Source of the DNA: WLMZ01 sp043753895
GTDB taxonomy: Bacteria > Actinomycetota > Acidimicrobiia > Acidimicrobiales > Ilumatobacteraceae
Direction: 5' to 3'
Assembly (NCBI GenBank): GCA_043753895.1
Contig: JAYUWK010000027.1
Coordinates: 1 to 64,000, forward strand
DNA length: 64,000 nucleotides
Shown: one piece after another, positions 8,892-17,714 of the stretch
Layout: the number at the start of each line of letters is the position of its first letter
Numbering within the stretch: position 1 is the first letter of the stretch
The notes under the pieces: model-generated
Seen by the model: only the letters and a program-made list of their open reading frames with translations
Told to the model about the DNA's origin: nothing
Database searches by the model: none
Position numbers and translations under genes: made by a program

Positions 8892-10265
8892 GTGGTGCCT
8901 TCGTTCGCGCGAGCGCGGCCGATAGTCTTGCCAGCCTTGGCCAAACGCGACGATCAACTCTCGGCGATTCAACGCCTTCCGCTCCCCGAAGGTACCTTGC
9001 CCGTCGGGGTTGGCCTGCTCGTGGCCGGTGTGTCCAGCTACGCGTTCTTCAAGATCGGCGTCAAGGCGCTGGGCGAAGACGGTTTCAAACCAATTAGCAG
9101 CCTGTGGTTCGCGACGTTCTTCCTCGCTCCCGGCTTCTTCTTACCGCTTGAGCAAGAACTGGGTCGCGCCTTGGCACAACGGCTTGGTCTGGGTCAGGGC
9201 GGCCGGCCGGTCGTGCGCCGGATCCTGCCACTCGCCGGAGCGCTGGTCGCCATCGTCTGCTTCGCGATTCTTGCCGCATCGGGCGCAATCACCTCGAAGT
9301 TCTTCGAGGGTGATTGGGTCGTCACCGCCGCCCTCATCGTCGGCTTCATCTCCTACGCGCCTGCTCACATCGCGCGAGGCATCTGCTCAGGCCATGGCAG
9401 GTTCGCGTCGTATGGCATCGTCATGGGCGCCGACGGTGGCTCCCGCATCATCGGCTGCATCGTGCTGTGGGCCGCAGGCGTAACCAACACCGGTGCCTAC
9501 GCATTTACCGTTGCCCTGGCGCCGCTCGTCGGTGTCGCCGTCGTGTTAGCCCGGGGTGACCTCAAGACCCAGGCCGGGCCGCCCGCTCCGTGGTCGGAAG
9601 TCACGCCAAACCTCGGTTGGCTGTTGCTCGGCTCGGTGTTCGCGGCGGGCCTCGTGAATGCGGGCCCCATCGCAGTCGACTTGTTCAAGGGGGACGCTCA
9701 ACCAAAGATCGTCACCCAGTTCGGCTACGGCGTGTTGCTCGGGCGAGTACCGCTGTTCTTGTTCCAGGCCGTGCAGGCAGCTCTGCTCCCGCGTCTCGCA
9801 CGCCTTGCGGTACGCGGTGAGATCGCCGAATTCAAACAGGGTTTCCGCAAGTTGCTGATGGTCGTCGTGGGCGTCGGAGTGCTCGGTGTAGCCGGCTCGG
9901 CGCTGCTCGGGCCATTCATGTTGAAGCGTGTCTACGACGCCGACCTCACGACGCGCACCATCACGATGCTGGTGCTCGGCACTGCCATCTACATGATCGC
10001 GCTCACCATCGCACAGGCGGTCATCGCTTTGCACGGTCACGCCCTCGTGGCGCTCGGCTGGGGGCTCGGCATGCTCACGTTCGTCCTTGTCACCTGGCTG
10101 GGTTCGAACGACCTCTACCTTCGCGTCGAGCTCGGCCTGGTCTCCTCGTCGATCACAGCAGTCGTGGTCTTTTGGGTAGCGCTGCGCAAGCGCCTCGCCG
10201 TCGGGGTGGCACCCAGCGCTTCATCGATGATGGAAGCCGTCACCGACATGCCGTTCGAGACCTGA
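8892..10265 (+). CDS. polysaccharide flippase-like multi-pass membrane protein
   Basis: A 457-residue protein with about 12 hydrophobic segments spread over its length, resembling the MOP superfamily (Wzx/MurJ-like lipid-linked glycan flippases). Conserved-looking features are GVGLLVAGVSSYAFFKIG in helix 1, the GFISYAPAHIARGICSG loop and GYGVLLGRVPLFLFQAV. It probably moves an undecaprenyl-linked sugar unit across the membrane for the polysaccharide locus that follows. The start is uncertain: two consecutive GTG codons open the frame at 8892, and TTG codons a little downstream are alternatives. Its stop directly abuts the stop of the convergent gmd gene. Confidence 0.75.
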   Translation: MVPSFARARPIVLPALAKRDDQLSAIQRLPLPEGTLPVGVGLLVAGVSSYAFFKIGVKALGEDGFKPISSLWFATFFLAPGFFLPLEQELGRALAQRLGLGQGGRPVVRRILPLAGALVAIVCFAILAASGAITSKFFEGDWVVTAALIVGFISYAPAHIARGICSGHGRFASYGIVMGADGGSRIIGCIVLWAAGVTNTGAYAFTVALAPLVGVAVVLARGDLKTQAGPPAPWSEVTPNLGWLLLGSVFAAGLVNAGPIAVDLFKGDAQPKIVTQFGYGVLLGRVPLFLFQAVQAALLPRLARLAVRGEIAEFKQGFRKLLMVVVGVGVLGVAGSALLGPFMLKRVYDADLTTRTITMLVLGTAIYMIALTIAQAVIALHGHALVALGWGLGMLTFVLVTWLGSNDLYLRVELGLVSSSITAVVVFWVALRKRLAVGVAPSASSMMEAVTDMPFET

Positions 10266-11264
10266 TCACACAGCAGGAACGATGCCAGCCTTGCGCGATT
10301 CGTAGGCGAGGTCGTGCTTGACCATCATGCTCACGAGTTGAGCGAAGTCGACCTCGGGCGTCCAACCCAGCTTGGTGCGCGCCTTGGTCGCGTCACCGAT
10401 GAGCAGATCAACCTCGGCCGGACGGAAGAACTTGGGATCTTGACGGACCCGTGCGTGCCAGTCGTCGATGCCAACCTCGGCGAAGGCGCGCTGCACGAGA
10501 TCCTCGATGCTGTGCGTGTTGCCGGTGGAGATGACGAAATCGTCGGGTTCGGGTTGCTGCAACATGAGCCACATTGCCTTCACGTAGTCGCCTGCGTAGC
10601 CCCAATCGCGCTTGCTGTCGAGATTGCCGAGAACGATTTCGTCCTGCAGTCCGAGACTGATGCGGGCGACCGCGTTGGTGACCTTGCGCGTGACGAATTC
10701 AAGGCCGCGGCGCGGCCCTTCGTGGTTGAACAGGATGCCACTGCAAGCGAACATGCCGTAGCTCTCGCGATAGTTCACCGTGATGTCGTGACCGAACACC
10801 TTCGCGCACCCGTATGGCGAGCGCGGGTGAAATGGGGTGAGTTCGGTCTGGGGGGTCTCACGCACCTGGCCGAACATCTCCGACGACGATGCCTGGTAGA
10901 AACGAATGGGGTTGTTCTCATTGCCACCAACCATCCGAATGGCCTCGAGCATGCGCAGTACGCCGAGGCCCGTGATGTTGGCGGTGAGCTCTGCCTGATT
11001 GAAGCTCATCGCAACAAAGGAGATGGCACCGAGGTTGTACACCTCGTCGGGCTGGGCGAAGGCCATTGCTTTCACCAGCGACGGCAGATCAGCCAGGTCG
11101 CCCGGAACGATCTCGACAAACGGCAGTTCGTTGCGCAGGTACTCGGCCTTGGGGTTGTTCTGCCCGGTCACCATGCCGAACACCTCGTAGCCCTTGCCAT
11201 GCAGGAACTCGGCGAGGTGACGGCCGTCTTGGCCAGTGATTCCGGTGATGAACGCGCGGGGCAT
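10266..11264 (-). CDS. gmd: GDP-mannose 4,6-dehydratase
   Basis: A 332-residue extended SDR enzyme making GDP-4-keto-6-deoxy-D-mannose from GDP-mannose, the first step to GDP-L-fucose. It has the NAD(P)-binding motif ITGITGQDG at the N-terminus, the SSSEMFG segment carrying the Ser/Glu catalytic residues, SPYGCAK with the Tyr-xxx-Lys pair, and the Gmd signature around FNHEGPRRGLEFVTRK. The ATG at 11264 has AGGA eight bases upstream and gives the usual N-terminus; the frame stays open much further upstream but that part is not Gmd-like. The GDP-fucose synthase partner is at 19931-20893. Confidence 0.95.
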   Translation of the reverse strand: MPRAFITGITGQDGRHLAEFLHGKGYEVFGMVTGQNNPKAEYLRNELPFVEIVPGDLADLPSLVKAMAFAQPDEVYNLGAISFVAMSFNQAELTANITGLGVLRMLEAIRMVGGNENNPIRFYQASSSEMFGQVRETPQTELTPFHPRSPYGCAKVFGHDITVNYRESYGMFACSGILFNHEGPRRGLEFVTRKVTNAVARISLGLQDEIVLGNLDSKRDWGYAGDYVKAMWLMLQQPEPDDFVISTGNTHSIEDLVQRAFAEVGIDDWHARVRQDPKFFRPAEVDLLIGDATKARTKLGWTPEVDFAQLVSMMVKHDLAYESRKAGIVPAV

Positions 11265-11403
11265 GGTGAGATCCTGAAGGCGGTGAGGGCAACGATGCGA
11301 AGAAGAGCGAAGTCTAGGCCGTACTTCATCGCTCACCACGCCACCGTCAACCGTGCGACGAACGGCCCCGGAACGAGTCCCCTCCAGAACTAGGGTGTGT
11401 CCC

Positions 11404-12540
11404 GTGACCGATGTACCGCGCAGAGCGCCCCGCGGTGTTCCGCTGGCAGTGGCGATCGATGTCGGTCCGCTGCTCGGCCCGCTCACCGGAGTCGGCGCAG
11501 CGGTGCAGCAGATGATCTCAGCCCTCGCCAACGACGCCGACATCGCTCTGGCACCGTACGCGTGCAGTTTTCGTGGCGCGTTACAGCCCGGCACGACCCG
11601 CCTACCGCTGCCTGCCGCGATTGCCCAGCGACTGTGGGCACATCTGTCGGCACCGAAGGTGGATCGCTGGATGCGACCGGCGCGGGTGATCCACGGCACC
11701 AACTACACCGTGCCACCCAGTCGCATCCCTCGCGTGGTCACTGTGTACGACTGTTGGTTCCTGCGCAGTCCGGCTGAGGCATCGCGCGACGTGGCGCGGG
11801 CCGGTCGCGTGCTCCGGCGTGCGGTCAGCACCGGCGCAATGGTCCACGCCAGTTCCCATGCCACCGCCGACGCCGTCCGCGAGCTGTTGCACACGGACCG
11901 AGTCGAGGTCATCCCACTCGCGGCGCTGCCCATCATCGAGCGCGCCACACCGAGTCTGCTCGCTCCCATCGCGGATCTCGACGGCGCTTCGTTCATCCTT
12001 GCTCTCGGCACGCTCGAGCGGCGCAAGAACCTGCCCACACTGGTGCAGGCGTTCGGTGAGATCGCCAGCACCAACCGCGATCTGCGCCTGACCCTCGCCG
12101 GCGCCGATGGCGACGATCGTCCCGCGATCAACGCTGCAATCGATCGACTCGACCCACACGCGCGTGAGCGGGTCATGCTCACCGGGCGCATCGACGAGGC
12201 CGCCAAGCACTGGTTGCTCAGGCACGCCCAGATGCTCGCCTATCCATCGCTCGACGAGGGCTTTGGCTTCCCTCTGCTCGAGGCAATGAGTTACGACCTC
12301 CCCGTCGTTGCGTCGACCGCCGGGTCGATTCCCGAGGTCGCCGGCGACGCGGCGCTGCTCGTGCCGGCGCACGACGTCACCGCATTGGCCGAGGCGATGC
12401 AGAGCGCACTCACCGACGACGAGGCGCGGAGTCGACTCATCACCGCAGGGCGCTTACGGCTGAACTGCTACTCATGGCCGGACACAGCGGCCCGACTGGC
12501 CGATCTGTATCGACGTCTGGCCCAGGAAGGAACTGAATGA
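11404..12540 (+). CDS. GT4-family glycosyltransferase
   Basis: A 378-residue GT-B enzyme. The C-terminal half shows the GT4 donor-site features: LALGTLERRKNLPTLVQAF, then LAYPSLDEGFGFPLLEAM with the conserved EGFGFPLLEAM motif, and a segment beginning PVVASTAGSIPEVAGDAALL. The N-terminus (VAIDVGPLLGPLTGVG) is the acceptor domain. It transfers a sugar from an NDP donor; the actual sugars cannot be read from sequence. The GTG at 11404 has AGGG eight bases upstream. Its stop overlaps the cofD start by four bases (ATGA), an unexpected coupling of a glycan gene with a cofactor gene. Confidence 0.85.
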   Translation: MTDVPRRAPRGVPLAVAIDVGPLLGPLTGVGAAVQQMISALANDADIALAPYACSFRGALQPGTTRLPLPAAIAQRLWAHLSAPKVDRWMRPARVIHGTNYTVPPSRIPRVVTVYDCWFLRSPAEASRDVARAGRVLRRAVSTGAMVHASSHATADAVRELLHTDRVEVIPLAALPIIERATPSLLAPIADLDGASFILALGTLERRKNLPTLVQAFGEIASTNRDLRLTLAGADGDDRPAINAAIDRLDPHARERVMLTGRIDEAAKHWLLRHAQMLAYPSLDEGFGFPLLEAMSYDLPVVASTAGSIPEVAGDAALLVPAHDVTALAEAMQSALTDDEARSRLITAGRLRLNCYSWPDTAARLADLYRRLAQEGTE

Positions 12541-13499
12541 TCACGGTACTTGCAGGTGGCGTCGGCGCTGCGCGATTCCTGCGTGGACTCATCCAGGTGG
12601 TCCCTGCCACGGACATCACCGCCGTCATCAACACCGGCGACGACACAGTGATGCACGGCCTGTACATCTGCCCCGATCTGGATACGGTCACCTACACGCT
12701 CGCAGGCGCGATCGACCCGGAGCGCGGCTGGGGCCTGCGCGACGAGAGTTGGCGGGCAATGGAAGCCCTCGCCAGATTCGTGCCGGTGCGACCCGCGCAT
12801 TCGCATGCGGCACCGACCTGGTTCAATCTCGGCGACCAAGATCTGGCGACACACTTCTACCGCACCGCCCGCTTGGCCGAAGGCGCCACGCTCACCGAGA
12901 TCACCGGCGAGATCGCCCACGCCTTCGGACTGCACGTACGCCTGCTCCCGATGAGCGACGATCGTGTCGAGACCCGGGTCACCGTTGTCGACGACGGCGA
13001 GATCAGCTTTCAGGAGTACTTCGTGCAACGTCGCCACGGCGTTCCGGTCAGCGCCGTTCGCTTTGTCGGTACCGATCGTGGCGTGCTCACCGGACACGCC
13101 GCTCGGGCCCTGATGGGTGCCGACGTCATTGTCATCGCACCCTCCAATCCGTTGGTGTCCATCGGACCGCTCCGCGCGCTCGCCGGGGTGGACAGCGCCC
13201 TCAACGCACGTCGAGAAACAGTCGTCGCAGTCTCTCCCATCGTGGGCGGCGCAGCACTGAAGGGTCCCGCCGATCGAATGCTCGAAGAACTCGGCCATGA
13301 GTCCACCGTGGTCGGCGTGGCGCGGCTCTACGCGCCGATCGCATCGGTCCTGGTGATCGACCCCATCGACGCGCACCTCGCCCACGAGGTAGAGGCGGCC
13401 GGTATGCGCGCCGTCGTCGTGCCGTCGATCATGAGTACGCCGGAGATCTCTGCAACGCTGGCGCGAACAACGCTGGCAGCAGTCGGCTTGGTCGTCTGA
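12537..13499 (+). CDS. cofD: 2-phospho-L-lactate/PEP transferase of F420 synthesis
   Basis: A 320-residue CofD/FbiA enzyme. It joins the phospholactate- or PEP-derived moiety from its guanosine-diphosphate carrier (LPPG/EPPG) to the deazaflavin FO, giving (dehydro-)F420-0. Family motifs are clear: LAGGVGAARFLRGL at the N-terminus, INTGDD (FO/metal site), FNLGDQDLATH, APSNPLVSIGP and VSPIVGG. The presence of the gene shows that this organism makes the redox cofactor F420. The CofE/FbiB ligase gene is not adjacent. It is translationally coupled to the upstream GT4 gene. Confidence 0.95.
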   Translation: MITVLAGGVGAARFLRGLIQVVPATDITAVINTGDDTVMHGLYICPDLDTVTYTLAGAIDPERGWGLRDESWRAMEALARFVPVRPAHSHAAPTWFNLGDQDLATHFYRTARLAEGATLTEITGEIAHAFGLHVRLLPMSDDRVETRVTVVDDGEISFQEYFVQRRHGVPVSAVRFVGTDRGVLTGHAARALMGADVIVIAPSNPLVSIGPLRALAGVDSALNARRETVVAVSPIVGGAALKGPADRMLEELGHESTVVGVARLYAPIASVLVIDPIDAHLAHEVEAAGMRAVVVPSIMSTPEISATLARTTLAAVGLVV

Positions 13500-13521
13500 G
13501 CAGCGACCCTCTTGCTTGACG

Positions 13522-14487
13522 CTACGTCTCGCCGGTCGGCTGATAGGCCGGCAGCGTGACACCGAGGCCGCTGGCCAGATCGGTCCATGGCGACCACTGC
13601 AGGTGAATGCGCGCACGCGTCGGTGACAAAGCGACGCGCGTCAGGTCGCCGTGGCGGCGCGGTTGGTGCACCACCGATGAGTCAGACGACAGGTCGGCAC
13701 CCACGAGCGCAGCGAGATCCCGGACCGATGTCTGCACACCGGTGCCGACGTTGACGATCAGACCACCGCCGCGCTTGCTGGCACGCACCAAGGCGTCAAC
13801 GGCATCATCGACGAACAGCAGATCGCGGGTTTGGCGACCATCGCCGAAGATCACAAACGGCCCACCATGCGCCAACGCAGTTGCGAATGCAGCCACCACG
13901 CCATCGGCGGCGCGTTGGCGGGGGCCGTACACCGAGGTCATTGCGAGCGCCGTGTACTCGACAGCATGTTCGTCCCGGTAGACCGCCAGCAGGTCGGTGA
14001 CCGTGCGTGCGAGCACGCCTCGAACTCCGACGGGCTCGAACGGACGGCCCTCCTTCACTGGCAGTTCTCGCGTCGGCACCTCTCCATAGAGCGAACTCGC
14101 CGGCAGGGCGACGACCACCTTGGTGACTCCGTGATGGCGCGCCGCCTCCAAGACGGCGAGCACATTGGACACCGCAGCGCCATCCGCTTCGCGTTCGGCG
14201 TTACCCGGCGCGAGCAGGCCGAGGTGATAGATCACATCAGGTCTGCGCATACCGACGAGCGATCCGAACTCCGCCGCACGAACATCGAGTGTGTGGATCT
14301 TCAGCGCTCCACCAGCAGCGCGAGCGTCGGCCAAATTGGCGAGCGAGCCCGAGGACAGATCGTCGACAACATCGGTGACCATGTCCTCGGCCAGAAGTCG
14401 ATCGACCAGATGCGAGCCGAGGAATCCGGCACCGCCGACGACCATCGGGATCATGTTCGCCATGTTGTCAGACAATCCGTCGGTCAT
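13522..14487 (-). CDS. NAD-dependent epimerase/dehydratase-like protein lacking catalytic Tyr/Lys
   Basis: A 321-residue extended-SDR protein with an intact nucleotide-binding motif (GGAGFLG, 18-24) and the Ser-bearing SSLYG motif (131-135). At the place of the catalytic YxxxK it has EPVGVRGVLAR (151-161), where Tyr aligns with Arg156 and Lys with Ala160. Family members without this pair normally cannot do the hydride-transfer chemistry, so this may be a non-catalytic binding protein or may use different chemistry. It is the last gene of a six-gene operon; its ATG overlaps the stop of the nucleotidyltransferase (TGATG). Starts at Met9, Met12 or Met15 are also possible. Confidence 0.8.
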   Translation of the reverse strand: MTDGLSDNMANMIPMVVGGAGFLGSHLVDRLLAEDMVTDVVDDLSSGSLANLADARAAGGALKIHTLDVRAAEFGSLVGMRRPDVIYHLGLLAPGNAEREADGAAVSNVLAVLEAARHHGVTKVVVALPASSLYGEVPTRELPVKEGRPFEPVGVRGVLARTVTDLLAVYRDEHAVEYTALAMTSVYGPRQRAADGVVAAFATALAHGGPFVIFGDGRQTRDLLFVDDAVDALVRASKRGGGLIVNVGTGVQTSVRDLAALVGADLSSDSSVVHQPRRHGDLTRVALSPTRARIHLQWSPWTDLASGLGVTLPAYQPTGET

Positions 14488-15491
14488 CAGGCACTTGGGT
14501 CTGGAATACGCTCATCGGCGTGATGGGATCCATCGGCGATGACAACGTCAGCTCCGATGACGCAATCGGACACGACGGCACGCGCACCGACTCGTCCCAT
14601 GACCACGCTGCGGCGCACGTGAGCACCGGCGCCGATGTGCGCGCCGCTGAGCAACACCGAATCGCTGACATCCGCACCCGCCTCGATGGACACGCCGCTG
14701 GCGACAACGGTGTCAGACAGCGCCACGCCCTCGCCAATGACTGCGCCCTCGGCGACCCCGTGTGCCCAACTGCGCTCGGCACGGAGGTGGGTGATGATGT
14801 CGAGGTTGGCGCGTAGATACAGATCGGGTTGGCCGGTATCGATCCAGTAATCATCGGTGGGCATCGCCCACAGACGCTGATCGGCAGCCAAGAGGGGGAA
14901 GACTTCGCGTTCGATCGACACTTTACGCCCAACGGGAATGCGCTCGATGACCGACGGCTCGAAGATGTACGTGCCCGCACTGATGAGGTTGCTCGGTGCG
15001 GTGCCGGCCGGCGGCTTCTCGATGAAACGGCGAACCAGGCCGACGTCGTCGCTGTCGACGACACCGAACGCGGAGGGGTCCTCGACCGGCGTGAGATGCA
15101 GCGTTGCCTCCGCATGGTTGCGGCGGTGGAATGCGGCCAGCGCACCGACATCGAGATCGGTGAGCACGTCGCCATTGGCCACGACAAACGTGGAATCAAT
15201 GCCTGCGAACAGAGATGCGAACCGGATCGCTCCGCCCGTGTCGAGCGGTTCCGGTTCGACTGCGTAGCGCAACGTCGCTCCGGCACACGTGCCATCGGGG
15301 AACGCCTCGATGAACGGCTCGGGGCGGAATCCCAACGCAAGCGTGACATCGGTGACGCCACCACGGACCAGATTGTCGATGAGTCGTTCAATGATCGGCA
15401 CATGCCCGACCGGCAGCATCGGTTTGGGGACGCTATTGGTGAGCGGTCGCAACCGGGTGCCGAAGCCCCCCACGAGCACGACCGCGCGCAT
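14487..15491 (-). CDS. sugar-1-phosphate nucleotidyltransferase (mannose-1-P guanylyltransferase-like)
   Basis: A 334-residue protein. The N-terminal Rossmann-like domain carries the signature GGFGTRLRPLT with KPMLPVG, the sugar-binding segment around EPLDTGGAIR, the metal motif NGDVL and IEKPPAG. From about residue 240 a left-handed beta-helix of hexapeptide repeats follows (GAVIGEGVALSD and similar). It would make an NDP-sugar, plausibly the GDP-mannose used by Gmd, but UDP- or dTDP-glucose is possible. The start at 15491 overlaps the previous stop (TGATG) and gives the canonical N-terminus MRAVVLVGG; a longer reading would run into the upstream gene's tandem repeats. Confidence 0.9.
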   Translation of the reverse strand: MRAVVLVGGFGTRLRPLTNSVPKPMLPVGHVPIIERLIDNLVRGGVTDVTLALGFRPEPFIEAFPDGTCAGATLRYAVEPEPLDTGGAIRFASLFAGIDSTFVVANGDVLTDLDVGALAAFHRRNHAEATLHLTPVEDPSAFGVVDSDDVGLVRRFIEKPPAGTAPSNLISAGTYIFEPSVIERIPVGRKVSIEREVFPLLAADQRLWAMPTDDYWIDTGQPDLYLRANLDIITHLRAERSWAHGVAEGAVIGEGVALSDTVVASGVSIEAGADVSDSVLLSGAHIGAGAHVRRSVVMGRVGARAVVSDCVIGADVVIADGSHHADERIPDPSA

Positions 15492-16414
15492 CAGCCGCCC
15501 GACGTAGAGGTGACCGCAACCTGCGTGGTGGTTGCCGTGGTCGTCACCGTGGACCCACTCTGGGTTGCGACAGGTACCGTGATCTGGCCGGGCACGGCGG
15601 TCTGGCCGGGCACCGTGGTCCGGCCGGGCACAGTGGTCTGGCCGGGCACAGTGGTCTGGCCGGGCACCGTGGTGGTGGCCGAAGTGCCACCATCTTTCGC
15701 GCCGAGCGTTGGAAGCTCCGACGTCCACTCAGGTGCCTTGGGCTTCACACTGTCGGGCACGAAGGCAAGCATGAATACCATGCCGTCATTCTTGAGGCGC
15801 ACATCGCCGATGTTGGTGATGTAGATCTGCGGATCGGTGGTGTCGACGGTGCTGTAGCTCGGCCACACCCACATCTTCAGCGAGGCCTTCTGTTCCTTGC
15901 CGTCGATGATGCACTTGGTCTTGCCTTCTTCGAAGGTCTGACCACCCTGGGCCTTGGGAAGCGCAAGCTTGGTATCTGTCACGATGATGTCGTAGTTCTT
16001 GAAGAACACACTCATCTTCGCGTTCGTACCGGTGGCGGCGCCGCTGGCGGCGGGGTGCCAGTGAATGATGCCGTCACCGTGCGAGTGGATACCGGTCTTT
16101 TTGAATTCGTTGTTCACCAACTGTCCGGTGCCATCGGTTTCCTCGAGGGTTCCGACGAGCTTGGGCAGAGTCTGCAGACCCTTTTCGTCGCACACGTACA
16201 TTCCGAACGCGGCGTGCCAATGATCGTTGGCTGTGGGGGCACCGGTACCTGGGCTGGGCCGGGTCTGGCGCGAGTAGACAATGAGTACCAAACCGAGCAG
16301 CGTCACGACGGCGACGACGATCGGAAACAGCGCGCCACCCTGGAAGCGCACTTTCTTGCCTTTGCCCTTCTGAGCGAGCTTGGCGACTTTATTGGCGGAC
16401 GAAGAGGAGACCAC
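15491..16414 (-). CDS. membrane-anchored His-rich extracellular protein with TVPGQT tail
   Basis: A 307-residue protein of unknown function. A basic cytoplasmic start precedes one transmembrane helix (about 28-47). The outer domain has two histidine clusters, DHWHAAFGMYVC (64-75) and HSHGDGIIHWHP (110-121), plus a second Cys further on (KTKCIIDG), which suggests a bound metal such as copper or zinc. The last 70 residues are low-complexity Thr/Pro/Gly with six-residue repeats (TVPGQT type). It lies in the polysaccharide operon between a GT4 gene and the nucleotidyltransferase, whose start overlaps its stop. A sensor or metal-dependent enzyme are both possible. Confidence 0.7.
   Translation of the reverse strand: MVSSSSANKVAKLAQKGKGKKVRFQGGALFPIVVAVVTLLGLVLIVYSRQTRPSPGTGAPTANDHWHAAFGMYVCDEKGLQTLPKLVGTLEETDGTGQLVNNEFKKTGIHSHGDGIIHWHPAASGAATGTNAKMSVFFKNYDIIVTDTKLALPKAQGGQTFEEGKTKCIIDGKEQKASLKMWVWPSYSTVDTTDPQIYITNIGDVRLKNDGMVFMLAFVPDSVKPKAPEWTSELPTLGAKDGGTSATTTVPGQTTVPGQTTVPGRTTVPGQTAVPGQITVPVATQSGSTVTTTATTTQVAVTSTSGG
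15584..15673 (-). repeat. five 18-bp tandem repeats inside a coding region
   Basis: Five consecutive 18-base units (plus-strand form close to CTGGCCGGGCACNGTGGT) at 15584, 15602, 15620, 15638 and 15656. They encode TVPGQT-type hexapeptides in the tail of the His-rich protein. Units differ at one to three bases, so the array is a likely site of length variation. Confidence 0.9.
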
Positions 16415-16454
16415 GAGTATGCGAGGTTACAGCCTCCGATCACTGAAACTCCGG

Positions 16455-17714
16455 TCACCCCACCGAGCGACGAATGAGTTCGCGGAACAATTGCTCGTAT
16501 GCCAGAGCGACAGCACCCGGCGATGCCGCGTGCTGCACCCACTGACGACCGGCGCGACCCATGTCGGCGCATTGCTGTGGATCGTCGAGCAACAGGCGCA
16601 GCGCGTCGACGAATGCTTCGGGGTCATCGGGTGGCACGACCACGCCGGCCGCGGCCGACTCGAGAATGCGCGGTACTTCGGTGCCCGCATCGATTGCTGC
16701 GAGCACAGGACGACCGGCAGCAAGAATCGAGTATGTCTTCGACGGCACACTGACCCGACCGAGGCCCGTCCTCAGTGGCACCACATGGATGTCGCCTGTG
16801 GCGAGAACCTCGGGCAGGCGACTCATCGGCTGAAATGCACCGAAGCGGACGTTGGCGACACCGACTGCCGCGGTCATCAATGCCGACAGGGCAGCACCAT
16901 CGCCGTTGATCACGAAAACAACCTCGGGCAGCGCCTTGGCGGCGTGGACCAAGAGTTCGAGCGACTGTGAGAAACCGACGTTGCCGGCGTACATGACGAC
17001 CGGCTCGTCGCCGATGCCGAGTTCGCCTCGGTATCGAGTCATGCGATCGATCGGGCGGATCTCGTCGGTGAGCACGAAGTTCGGGATCACACGCACCCCC
17101 GTGGCGTGCCCTGCGCCGATCTTGGCAACGACGTTGTCACGCAGATCTTCGCTGAGCACGGTGACGGCCTGAGCACGCTGATAGCTGACGCGTTCGAGCC
17201 AGCGCGCCAGAGCAATCACACGGGTATTGGTGATGGCCCCGGTCTCGACGGCCGCGTCGGGAAACACGTCTTGGATGTTAAATACCAACGGGCCACGCCG
17301 CACCCGTGCAATGAACCAGCCGATCAATCCGTTGGTGAGTGGCGGCGACATGGACAGCACACCGTCGACACGACCACCGCTCACGCCGCAGATCGCTGCG
17401 AGGACACTGAAGCCCGCGAATCCAGCCGCTCGGCGGGCGAGGTTCGACTTATCGGGTCCCGGAAACGGGTGCACCCGCGTGATGGATCCCCACGAGGTTC
17501 GTTCGCGGCGCACCCAGCGGCCGGTCCAGTCGGGCTCGACGGCGTGGGTGCGATACCACGGCAGTGCGGTGATCACGTGCACCTCGTGACCGAGACCGGC
17601 GAGTTCGTGCACGATGCGTGTCATCACCACGCCCGTCGGGGCGGTATCGGGTTCGAAATGCGGGCACAGCACGGCTAGGCGCAGCGGCCGTTGCGACGAG
17701 TTCGAATCAGTCAT
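16455..17714 (-). CDS. GT4 glycosyltransferase, WcaI-like
   Basis: A 419-residue GT-B enzyme resembling WcaI of colanic acid synthesis. The N-terminus shows LAVLCPHFEPDTAPTGVVMT (the WcaI-type opening) and later FNIQDVFPDAAVE. The donor domain has VVMYAGNVGFSQSLELLV and VPSKTYSILAAGRPVLA. It adds a sugar during repeat-unit assembly on the cytoplasmic face; donor and acceptor are not predictable. Its ATG overlaps the preceding GT4 stop by four bases (ATGA). About 40 bases separate it from the next gene in the operon. Confidence 0.88.
   Translation of the reverse strand: MTDSNSSQRPLRLAVLCPHFEPDTAPTGVVMTRIVHELAGLGHEVHVITALPWYRTHAVEPDWTGRWVRRERTSWGSITRVHPFPGPDKSNLARRAAGFAGFSVLAAICGVSGGRVDGVLSMSPPLTNGLIGWFIARVRRGPLVFNIQDVFPDAAVETGAITNTRVIALARWLERVSYQRAQAVTVLSEDLRDNVVAKIGAGHATGVRVIPNFVLTDEIRPIDRMTRYRGELGIGDEPVVMYAGNVGFSQSLELLVHAAKALPEVVFVINGDGAALSALMTAAVGVANVRFGAFQPMSRLPEVLATGDIHVVPLRTGLGRVSVPSKTYSILAAGRPVLAAIDAGTEVPRILESAAAGVVVPPDDPEAFVDALRLLLDDPQQCADMGRAGRQWVQHAASPGAVALAYEQLFRELIRRSVG

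Noticed and set aside
15584..15673. Regular repeats resembling a small CRISPR array
   Set aside because: The units are directly joined without spacers, in frame, and code for TVPGQT hexapeptides.
14487..15728. Longer version of the nucleotidyltransferase beginning upstream at 15728
   Set aside because: The extra residues are a frame-shifted reading of the 18-bp repeats of the upstream gene (His/Arg/Pro/Asp repeats) and not part of the enzyme family.
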